Shown: piece after piece, positions 1-4,908 of the stretch
How positions within the stretch are numbered: the first letter of the stretch is position 1
How the letters are laid out: each line of letters starts with the position of its first letter
Assembly: GCA_945906015.1 (NCBI GenBank)
Contig: CAMDQV010000148.1
Coordinates: 1 to 5,699 of the forward strand
DNA from: Pedobacter schmidteae
Lineage (GTDB): Bacteria; Bacteroidota; Bacteroidia; Sphingobacteriales; Sphingobacteriaceae
DNA length: 5,699 bases
Direction of reading: 5' to 3'
Notes under the pieces: generated by a model
What the model saw: the letters and a program-made list of their open reading frames with translations, nothing else
The model's database searches: none
Told to the model about the DNA's origin: nothing
Translations under genes and position numbers: made by a program

Positions 1-891
1 ACTGCCAACCTATTCTCACATCGCCGGTACATGAATGGTGCTTCTACTAATCCTGATTTTCATGTGCTAAGTCATGCAGGAGCACAGGTTAAGGCAGCTT
101 TGGATGCAACTATTAGTCTGGGTGGTGAAAACTACGTATTCTGGGGTGGTAGAGAAGGGTATATGAGTTTACTGAATACCAATATGAAACGTGAGCAGGA
201 GCATTTAGCCCAATTCCTGCATCTGTCAAAAGATTATGCGCGTAAGCATGGTTTTAAAGGCACCTTCTTTATCGAACCTAAACCGTGCGAGCCAAGTAAG
301 CACCAGTACGATTATGATGCTGCGACTGTGATCGCTTTTCTTCGTCAGTTCAATCTGATGGATGATTTTAAATTGAATATTGAGGTAAACCATGCCACGC
401 TTGCAGGACATACCTTTCAGCATGAATTGCAGGTAAGTGCCGATGCAGGTTTATTAGGATCTATGGATGCCAATCGTGGCGATTACCAGAACGGATGGGA
501 TACAGACCAGTTTCCGAATAATATCAATGAACTGACCGAGGCCATGCTTGTGATCATTGAGGCCGGCGGTTTCCAGGGTGGAGGTATTAACTTTGATGCC
601 AAGATTCGAAGAAACTCAACTGATCCTGCCGACTTATTTTATGCCCATATTGGTGGTATGGATAATTTTGCACGCGCTTTGATCGCTGCAGATAATATTC
701 TGAATAAATCTGATTATAAAAAAGTACGTACAGAGCGCTATGCATCATTTGATTCTGGAAAAGGAAAAGACTTTGAAGCCGGCAAACTGATTTTGGAAGA
801 TTTGAGAGCTTTTGCCATAGAAAAGGGTGAGCCAGAAGTTAAAAGTGGAAAGCAGGAGTATCTTGAAAATGTGGTGAACAGGTATATTTAG
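1..891 (+). CDS. xylA: Xylose isomerase, C-terminal part (5' end outside window)
   Basis: Xylose isomerase (EC 5.3.1.5) interconverts D-xylose and D-xylulose in the cytoplasm, the entry step of xylose use before xylulokinase. The frame is open from base 1, so the start lies upstream; 296 residues are visible of about 440 usual for group II enzymes. All seven metal ligands expected in this part are present, numbered from base 1: E92 (in IEPKP, with the catalytic-type lysine K94), E128 and H131 (in IEVNHATLAGH), D156, D167 and D169 (in SMDANRGDYQNGWDTDQFP) and D199 (in NFDAK). Their spacing of 36, 3, 25, 11, 2 and 30 matches the group II pattern. YVFWGGREGY is also typical. The N-terminal part with the catalytic histidine is not in the window. 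The visible start reads FSHRRYMNGA, where an Ala or Pro is more usual than the first Arg; this is probably harmless variation. The next gene begins 5 bases after the stop, suggesting one transcript. Confidence 0.97.
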   Translation, partial: TANLFSHRRYMNGASTNPDFHVLSHAGAQVKAALDATISLGGENYVFWGGREGYMSLLNTNMKREQEHLAQFLHLSKDYARKHGFKGTFFIEPKPCEPSKHQYDYDAATVIAFLRQFNLMDDFKLNIEVNHATLAGHTFQHELQVSADAGLLGSMDANRGDYQNGWDTDQFPNNINELTEAMLVIIEAGGFQGGGINFDAKIRRNSTDPADLFYAHIGGMDNFARALIAADNILNKSDYKKVRTERYASFDSGKGKDFEAGKLILEDLRAFAIEKGEPEVKSGKQEYLENVVNRYI

Positions 892-896
892 AATTA

Positions 897-1241
897 ATGA
901 GCAAAATCCCCTTTCAAACTATTGACTGGTCTGCGATTAAAAAAACTGAACATATCGGAGAAACCGGGACCTCTTTTTGGCAAACTATGCAGTTTCTTGG
1001 ATTGCGAATCCGCTTGGTGGAATATTCGGAAGGGTATTTAGCAGACCACTGGTGCCAAAAAGGACATATTGTACATTGCTTGGAAGGAGAGTTTGTTTCT
1101 GAGCTGATCAGCGGTGAGCGCATAAAATTGGGAAAGGGAGAAACATATGTGGTTTCGGATGAGCTGAGTACGCATCGCTCTATGACTAAAAGTGGAGTTA
1201 AATTGCTTATAGTAGATGGTGATTTTTTGAGCTTGGATTAA
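897..1241 (+). CDS. Small DHCW-type cupin-fold protein
   Basis: A 114-residue single-domain protein with a cupin (beta-barrel) pattern. The first conserved block holds D50-H51-W52-C53, then KGH (55-57), H60, C61 and EGE (63-65). The second block has a Gly-rich turn (LGKGETYVV, 78-86) followed by D88 and H93 in STHRS. The H51/H57/H60/E65 and H93 residues could bind a metal, but the exact ligands are inference. I recognise it as the small Bacteroidota cupin family called DHCW-motif cupin-fold proteins, whose biochemical role I do not know. There is no signal peptide or membrane segment, so it is probably cytoplasmic. The ATG lies 5 bases after the xylA stop with no promoter between, so it is probably translated from the xylA transcript. 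That suggests, without proving, a link to sugar handling, for example as a small isomerase or a sugar-binding accessory protein. Confidence 0.85.
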   Translation: MSKIPFQTIDWSAIKKTEHIGETGTSFWQTMQFLGLRIRLVEYSEGYLADHWCQKGHIVHCLEGEFVSELISGERIKLGKGETYVVSDELSTHRSMTKSGVKLLIVDGDFLSLD

Positions 1242-1270
1242 AATAATTTATAGGTGACTTCCTTAACTCT

Positions 1271-1314
1271 AAAATCAGTCTTTGTATTTATTGAATCATT
1301 CAAGACTGAATTTT
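1271..1314 (+). terminator. Probable factor-independent terminator after xylA-cupin
   Basis: TCAGTCTT (1275-1282) pairs perfectly with AAGACTGA (1302-1309) around a 19-base loop. AAAA precedes the left arm and ATTTT follows the right arm. The site lies 30 bases after the cupin stop, with no gene running into it from the right. The stem is moderate in GC and the T run is short (four), and the A/T flanks make it look usable in both directions. A smaller palindrome, TTGAAT-C-ATTCAA (1291-1303), sits in the loop and overlaps the right arm, so an alternative fold is possible. Confidence 0.55.
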
Positions 1315-1387
1315 ACCGTTTACTAAATTATTATATCCTTTTAAAATTTTTCTTTCGCCCTTTGCTAAGCTATTATAAGATTTATTG

Positions 1388-1418
1388 AGGAAATAGTTTG
1401 TTTCCTTAATAAGAAACT
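1388..1418. promoter_or_regulatory. Nested inverted repeats, candidate operator of the toxin-antitoxin module
   Basis: Several overlapping inverted repeats lie between and around the two promoter boxes: AGGAAA (1388-1393) with TTTCCT (1401-1406), GTTTC (1400-1404) with GAAAC (1413-1417), and the short palindrome CTTAATAAG (1405-1413). Antitoxins of the XRE/HigA kind usually bind such palindromes over their own promoter and repress it. Assigning this stretch as the operator is inference from position and symmetry. Confidence 0.35.
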
Positions 1419-1428
1419 TTTAGCTTTG
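1397..1428 (+). promoter_or_regulatory. Bacteroidota-type promoter of the toxin-antitoxin module
   Basis: TTTG (1397-1400), then 20 bases, then TAGCTTTG (1421-1428). This matches the known Bacteroidota pattern of a -33 TTTG and a -7 TAnnTTTG about 19-21 bases apart. Transcription would then begin near 1433-1436, just downstream of the apparent toxin TTG start at 1426. The promoter call and that start cannot both be simply correct. The match is good, but such motifs are not rare in AT-rich DNA. Confidence 0.5.
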
Positions 1429-1782
1429 AATAATGATTTTCAGAAGTCAAAATTTGATATTGAATTTTTGGAAGGAGCAGTTGAATTTCTTGAACATTTG
1501 GATGAGAAGGTAAGGGATAAGATAATTTACAATATCACGAAGGCAAGATATTCAACTGATAAGGAGCTTTTTAAAAAGCTAAACGGAGATATTTGGGAGT
1601 TTAGAACTTATTATAAGAGTGCTCATTACAGACTTTTTGCATTTTGGGACAAGCGTTCGGAAGCTGAAACTCTGATTATTGCTACCCACGGTTTAATTAA
1701 GAAATCAGGAAAAACACCTCAAGCTGATCTGGATAAAGCAACCCGCCTTAGAAAATTATATTTGACACTCAATGTGCCCTAA
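1426..1782 (+). CDS. RelE/HigB-like toxin of a type II toxin-antitoxin module
   Basis: A 118-residue protein of the RelE/ParE superfamily, phage Gp49/HigB-like branch; known members are mostly ribosome-dependent mRNA endonucleases. Family signs are IEFLEGAVEFLEHLDEK (12-28), an N-terminal helical segment with KIIYNITKAR (32-41), the core strand IWEFR (56-60, conserved R60), YRLFAFWD (68-75), then IIATHGLIKKSGKTP (84-98) with the basic patch H88/K92/K93, and a last helix with A105. The length is usual. The start is uncertain: there is no in-frame ATG or GTG anywhere. TTG at 1426 is used here; it places IEFL at residue 12, a few residues later than in typical relatives. The first ATG (1433) is in another frame and soon hits a stop. 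The frame is open upstream to 1369 but without ATG. The antitoxin gene starts 2 bases after the stop, giving a toxin-first order as in higBA. The family is well supported; the mRNase activity is inferred. Confidence 0.88.
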   Translation: MNNDFQKSKFDIEFLEGAVEFLEHLDEKVRDKIIYNITKARYSTDKELFKKLNGDIWEFRTYYKSAHYRLFAFWDKRSEAETLIIATHGLIKKSGKTPQADLDKATRLRKLYLTLNVP

Positions 1783-1784
1783 AA

Positions 1785-2093
1785 ATGAGTAATAAAAAAT
1801 TGAAAACTTTTTCTCTGAAAGAAATAACCGATCAACATATTGGTGTAGTTGGAACATCAAAGCGCGAAATTTTCGATAATGAATTACGACTTGATTTGCT
1901 TGGCGAAGCCATCAGGCAAGCACGTCTAGACCGGAAACTTACGCAGCAAGAATTGGGAAGACTTGTTGGTGTTCAAAAGGCTCAGATATCCAAGCTGGAA
2001 AATAGTCTTACTGATGCCAGGGTTGAAACAATCCTCAAAGTCTTCAAAGCCCTTAACGCAAAGATTAGTTTTAGTGTTGAAATGAATAGCTAA
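1785..2093 (+). CDS. XRE-family antitoxin (HigA-like)
   Basis: A 102-residue DNA-binding antitoxin expected to neutralise the upstream toxin and repress the shared promoter. Residues 1-38 form an N-terminal arm with VVGTSKREIFDNEL (21-34), seen in Bacteroidota relatives. Residues 39-92 are a Cro/CI-type helix-turn-helix: LLGEAIRQARLDRKLTQQELGRL leads into the recognition helix VQKAQISKLE (63-72), with LTDARVETILKVFKALNAK as the closing helices. A short strand-like tail, ISFSVEM, ends the protein. Because the recognition domain is intact, autoregulation is likely. The ATG follows the toxin stop by 2 bases, so translation is probably coupled. There is no clear Shine-Dalgarno sequence, as is usual in this phylum. 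Confidence 0.92.
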   Translation: MSNKKLKTFSLKEITDQHIGVVGTSKREIFDNELRLDLLGEAIRQARLDRKLTQQELGRLVGVQKAQISKLENSLTDARVETILKVFKALNAKISFSVEMNS

Positions 2094-2110
2094 TGATTAC
2101 AAAATGACAT

Positions 2111-2132
2111 TTAAGCATATATGTATACTTAA
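2111..2132. repeat. Imperfect palindrome after the antitoxin gene
   Basis: TTAAG (2111-2115) and CTTAA (2128-2132) flank an AT-rich, partly self-complementary core (ATA 2117-2119 with TAT 2124-2126); 18 of 22 positions are symmetric. It begins 17 bases after the antitoxin stop and overlaps the stop codon of the small minus-strand frame (2129-2131). It might help end transcription from either side or bind a protein. It lacks a GC-rich stem and a T run, so a terminator call is weak. Confidence 0.3.
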
Positions 2133-2257
2133 GATAAAATTGGAGAAATCTTAGAAGAACCACCACCTTTAATTCTCCTGGCATCGGTGGAAACTAGGTT
2201 TCTAAAGAATTCAATTTTACTTTTGCTAGCACATCGCATATACTTCTCAAAACTCAT
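2129..2257 (-). CDS. Possible small protein of 42 residues with a GG motif (unrecognised)
   Basis: An ATG-started frame on the minus strand inside the spacer between the antitoxin gene and galK. An in-frame stop lies 12 bases before the ATG, so it is a discrete frame and not a tail of something longer. It begins MSFEKYMRCASKSK, continues IEFFRNLVSTDARRIK (15-30), then GGG (31-33), and ends SSKISPILS. The residues before the glycines have the layout L-x3-D-x-R-R-I-x-G-G, like double-glycine leader peptides of Bacteroidota bacteriocin- or RiPP-type precursors; the remaining tail is short and Ser-rich with no Cys. Against that reading, the N-terminal part is basic, where leaders are often acidic, and no peptidase/exporter or modifying enzyme gene is nearby. 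It reads in the same direction as galK, starting 45 bases after its stop, and could sit on the galK transcript. It may instead be a decayed gene end or a chance frame. I do not recognise a family. Confidence 0.35.
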   Translation of the reverse strand: MSFEKYMRCASKSKIEFFRNLVSTDARRIKGGGSSKISPILS

Positions 2258-2301
2258 CGAATAAGTTAATTATGTCTCATTTAATGAAAATTACAAATCG
2301 G

Positions 2302-3483
2302 CTAAAGGCTGAATTTCGTTAAGACCCCTGTTCCATCCTCAATCTCAACCACATAAGCTAGCATTTCAGTACCTGTTTTGGCATGGTATGTATCACCTAC
2401 TTTTTTAATGAGTGCTTCAACCGCTTCGGTTTTTACCAGGTTAATGGTACAGCCTCCAAAACCTCCGCCCATCATGCGGGCGCCGATCACATCGGGATGG
2501 TTTTTAACTAGATCAACCAAAAGATCCAGCTCCTGGCAACTTACCTCATATAAATCTTTCAATCCGGCATGAGTTTCAAACATGCGTTTACCAAACGCTT
2601 GCATGTTATTGTTTTCTAGATCATTACAAGAATTGAGCAGTCTCTGGATCTCTGCCACAATAAAGCTGCATCGGTTATAAACAATCTCGCTAACCGGCTT
2701 AACAAATTTCAATAACATTTCTTCTGAGGCATCCCGTAAACTTAAAACTTCTGGATGGACATCCTGAATTAATTTTACCCCTATTTCGCATTGTTCTCTA
2801 CGTTCATTATAAGCTGATGAGGCAAGAGAATGCTTTACGCGGGTATCAAACAATACGATTTTGAGCTTATCGGCATGAAAAGGAACGTAGGCATATTCCA
2901 GACTGCGGCAATCAAGGCGGATGAGGTAATCTTTTTTACCAAACATGCTGGCAAATTGATCCATGATGCCGCACTTTACCCCAACAAACTCATTTTCTGC
3001 CGCCTGAGCCAAGCGCACAAGCGCCATGTTTTCAATGTGGAGATTAAAAATGCTGTTCAGTGCATACGCCGTTGCACACTCAAGTGCGGCCGATGATGAG
3101 AGCCCGGCGCCTGGAGGAATATCCCCGCCAAACACAATATTAAAGCCATGATCAAGGGAATAATTTTTATGGATCTGTTCTACAACTCCTAAAAGATAGT
3201 CTGGCCACAGTTTACCGCTGCGTTTTATAGAATCAAGATTAGTTTGATAATCATCTTGATAATCAAGGGAATATAGGCTGATTATTCGATCTTTACGCAC
3301 ATGAATACCCAGATAGATCGACTTATTGATCGCTGCCGGCAGTACAAATCCCATATTGTAATCAGTATGCTCTCCAATTAGATTGATCCTGCCTGGTGAA
3401 CGGATGATGAGGGCTTCCTGCCCAAAGAGTTGCTGGAATTTTATGCGGATTGTTGTTGGGTAATTGGGAATATCGTGAATCAT
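2302..3483 (-). CDS. galK: Galactokinase
   Basis: Galactokinase (EC 2.7.1.6) phosphorylates galactose to galactose-1-phosphate with ATP, the first committed step of the Leloir pathway, in the cytoplasm. It is a complete GHMP kinase. Numbered from the ATG at 3483 (393 residues), it has the galactokinase signature GRINLIGEHTDYN (31-43, with R32), the phosphate-binding motif GGDIPPGAGLSSSAALE (120-136), the catalytic-type aspartate D175 in GIMDQF, and the third GHMP motif GARMMGGGFGGCT (334-346). A TTG at 3507 would add eight residues (401 in all). I prefer the ATG because it puts about 30 residues before the signature, as in E. coli GalK, and has an A-rich upstream stretch usual for Bacteroidota; an AGGA lies only 3 bases before the TTG, which is too close to be convincing. 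No other Leloir gene (galT, galM) is next to it here. I found no convincing promoter upstream on the minus strand. Confidence 0.96.
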   Translation of the reverse strand: MIHDIPNYPTTIRIKFQQLFGQEALIIRSPGRINLIGEHTDYNMGFVLPAAINKSIYLGIHVRKDRIISLYSLDYQDDYQTNLDSIKRSGKLWPDYLLGVVEQIHKNYSLDHGFNIVFGGDIPPGAGLSSSAALECATAYALNSIFNLHIENMALVRLAQAAENEFVGVKCGIMDQFASMFGKKDYLIRLDCRSLEYAYVPFHADKLKIVLFDTRVKHSLASSAYNERREQCEIGVKLIQDVHPEVLSLRDASEEMLLKFVKPVSEIVYNRCSFIVAEIQRLLNSCNDLENNNMQAFGKRMFETHAGLKDLYEVSCQELDLLVDLVKNHPDVIGARMMGGGFGGCTINLVKTEAVEALIKKVGDTYHAKTGTEMLAYVVEIEDGTGVLTKFSL

Positions 3484-3588
3484 TTGTTCTATGTTGTTCT
3501 TTTTCAAACATCCTGATTTATTTGGAATTTTTCATCGATAAGTTTTTAATTTTTGTAGAACTGGGCTGTAGATAAATTTGAACTATAA

Positions 3589-3621
3589 TAAGAATCGCTC
3601 TTAATTTTTCTAAGAAAAATT
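3589..3621. repeat. Perfect 19-bp palindrome plus adjoining inverted half-sites
   Basis: AATTTTTCTAAGAAAAATT (3603-3621) is a perfect odd palindrome centred on 3612. Next to it, TAAGA (3589-3593) and TCTTA (3599-3603) form a second inverted repeat with 5 bases between, and TCTTA can also pair with TAAGA at 3611-3615. The same half-site thus occurs three times within 33 bases. This could be an operator for a dimeric regulator of galK or the thioredoxin gene. AT-rich DNA produces such symmetry by chance more often than GC-rich DNA, so the functional reading is tentative. Confidence 0.4.
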
Positions 3622-3727
3622 CAAATAATGTCTGGATTGGAAGGTGCTAGATTTTAGCTGTCAAACATTAAAATAAGTATATTACCCCCATATAGCAATA
3701 ATTCCTATTTTAAGTGTTAATTATATT

Positions 3728-3735
3728 TAATTTTG
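3728..3735 (+). promoter_or_regulatory. Candidate -7 promoter box for the thioredoxin gene
   Basis: TAATTTTG matches the Bacteroidota -7 pattern TAnnTTTG and ends 24 bases before the ATG at 3760, leaving room for a short untranslated leader. A clear TTTG at the -33 position is missing; the best upstream stretch is a T run at 3708-3711, slightly too close. The call therefore rests on one box and its position. Confidence 0.35.
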
Positions 3736-3759
3736 ATAGACACCTTTAGAAGCACATAG

Positions 3760-4905
3760 ATGAAATACATACTTAAAATTTTTTCATTTTTTTTGTTGAT
3801 GTGTCCGGTTTTGTGTTTTGCACAACAAGATACTTTTACCATCAGCGGAACAGTGAATAGCCTTGAAATAAAAACCCTTTACTTTACGCAAACCACATTT
3901 TATAGCACTAACCAGAAAGGGAATGTTCAAAAAATTGATGTATTAGACGGTAAATTCAGCATCAAAGGGATGATCGATGAACCCCTGCCTGCATTTCTTT
4001 CACTAGTTGAAGATTATAAAAAAATTGGTACTCAGCCCAAACAGTTCATCCTCGACAAGGGTATAATTTCCGTTGAAATTAGCTCCGATCTCGCCAGTGC
4101 TTTAGTAAAAGGTTCAAAGGCTCAGGATGATCTTGTTCAATACAATATCGAACAGGCTCCGTATTCTACGAAGATAAATGACATCAATAATGAGGCGCAA
4201 AGGCTATCCACGATTGGAATTGCAGCTGACTCCATTGGCCGACTGTTTCGCATACCTTTCCGTGATGCAAGCAGAGCGTTGGCAGATTTTCAACGGAAAT
4301 TCGTTCAAAAGAATTCTTCTGCCTTTATTTCCTTATTGCTGATTCCAAATATTGCTGGATCTACCAATAATTATATTGAGGCCGACAGTCTGATCTCGGC
4401 ACTTACTGATAATATTGAATCAAGCGCTACCGCAAAATCCATTCGGGGATACCTAGTTAGTCAGAAAAAAACTTCAATTGGTGCTCTGGCACCAGATTTT
4501 AGACTCGCAGATACTTCAGGAAATAAAATTGCTTTATCTGATCTAAAGGGGAAATATGTACTTCTTGATTTCTGGGCTGCTTGGTGTGGGCCTTGCAGGC
4601 AAGAAAACCCCAATGTGGTACAGGCTTTCAAGACCTATAAGAATGATGGGTTTACCGTCTTTGGCGTCTCCCTCGATAGGGAAAAAAGGAGCTGGCTAAA
4701 GGCTATTAATGATGATAATTTGCAATGGCAACATGTTTCCGATCTCAAATACTGGGGCAGTGAAGCCGCCATATTGTATGGGATCACCAGTATCCCGCGT
4801 AATTTTTTACTGAATCCCAGTGGCAAAATTATCGGGCGCGATCTGCGCGGGCAAGATCTTTTGGATAAACTGGAAGAGCTATTTCCAGCTAAGAAAATAA
4901 ATTAG
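3760..4905 (+). CDS. Exported TlpA-family thiol-disulfide oxidoreductase with DUF4369-like N-terminal domain
   Basis: A 381-residue periplasmic redox protein. Residues 1-21 form a signal peptide: K2/K6, a hydrophobic run FSFFLLMCPVL, and a likely signal peptidase I cut at CFA|QQ. The two cysteines there (15, 19) do not sit in a lipobox, so it is probably not a lipoprotein. Residues about 24-115 (FTISGTVN... to ISVEIS) look like the DUF4369 beta-domain common in Bacteroidota. A helical linker follows to about 238. Residues 240-377 are a thioredoxin-like AhpC/TSA-Redoxin domain: APDFRLADTSG, then FWAAWCGPC with active-site C276 and C279, the cis-proline P346 in TSIPRNF, and the terminal helix. 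Such proteins reduce or isomerise disulfides in exported proteins or help cytochrome c maturation; the substrate here is unknown. No cognate membrane partner is adjacent. It is transcribed away from galK, and its stop lies 3 bases from the convergent purD stop. Confidence 0.93.
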   Translation: MKYILKIFSFFLLMCPVLCFAQQDTFTISGTVNSLEIKTLYFTQTTFYSTNQKGNVQKIDVLDGKFSIKGMIDEPLPAFLSLVEDYKKIGTQPKQFILDKGIISVEISSDLASALVKGSKAQDDLVQYNIEQAPYSTKINDINNEAQRLSTIGIAADSIGRLFRIPFRDASRALADFQRKFVQKNSSAFISLLLIPNIAGSTNNYIEADSLISALTDNIESSATAKSIRGYLVSQKKTSIGALAPDFRLADTSGNKIALSDLKGKYVLLDFWAAWCGPCRQENPNVVQAFKTYKNDGFTVFGVSLDREKRSWLKAINDDNLQWQHVSDLKYWGSEAAILYGITSIPRNFLLNPSGKIIGRDLRGQDLLDKLEELFPAKKIN

Positions 4906-4908
4906 TTT

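Larger units (their letters stand above)
3484..3759. other. Divergent regulatory region between galK and the thioredoxin gene
   Basis: This AT-rich spacer separates the two outward-reading genes. It contains no frame worth calling; the only short ATG frame (ATG at 3628) codes for nine residues. It must hold the start signals of both genes. Two items stand out: the palindrome at 3603-3621 with neighbouring half-sites, and a TAnnTTTG box at 3728-3735. A second plus-strand TAnnTTTG (TAAATTTG, 3573-3580) has TTTG 17 bases upstream but lies far from the thioredoxin start. For galK I see only weak minus-strand matches and do not call a promoter. Confidence 0.5.

Noticed and set aside
1..40. Possible frame damage at the left end of xylA (unusual HRRY)
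   Set aside because: The reading frame is continuous from base 1, and all downstream metal ligands keep the right spacing; a single substitution is enough to explain it.
226..423. Minus-strand frame antisense to xylA
   Set aside because: It lies wholly inside a strongly conserved enzyme gene, has no recognisable protein features and is explained by the codon pattern of the opposite strand.
914..1123. Minus-strand frame antisense to the cupin gene
   Set aside because: Overlaps a well-supported gene, and its translation shows no domain or motif.
2163..2204. Two hairpins (CCACC with GGTGG; TGGAAAC with GTTTCTA) sharing bases, like an attenuator
   Set aside because: No gene follows on the plus strand and no T run is present. 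On the minus strand they lie inside the small frame, so a regulatory RNA reading has no support.
2830..3096. Plus-strand frame of 88 codons antisense to galK
   Set aside because: Shadow of the GHMP kinase coding sequence, with no family features of its own; the same applies to the shorter plus-strand frame at 2378-2572.
3484..3507. Eight-residue N-terminal extension of galactokinase from TTG 3507
   Set aside because: Possible, but ATG 3483 gives the usual distance to the GRINLIGEH signature, and a TTG start is rarer in this phylum.
3802..3818. Lipoprotein signal (Cys15 or Cys19) in the thioredoxin gene
   Set aside because: Neither cysteine is preceded by a proper lipobox (L-[AS]-[GA]-C), while CFA|QQ fits signal peptidase I.
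4635..4826. Minus-strand frame antisense to the thioredoxin domain
   Set aside because: It falls within the conserved TlpA region and has no independent support.
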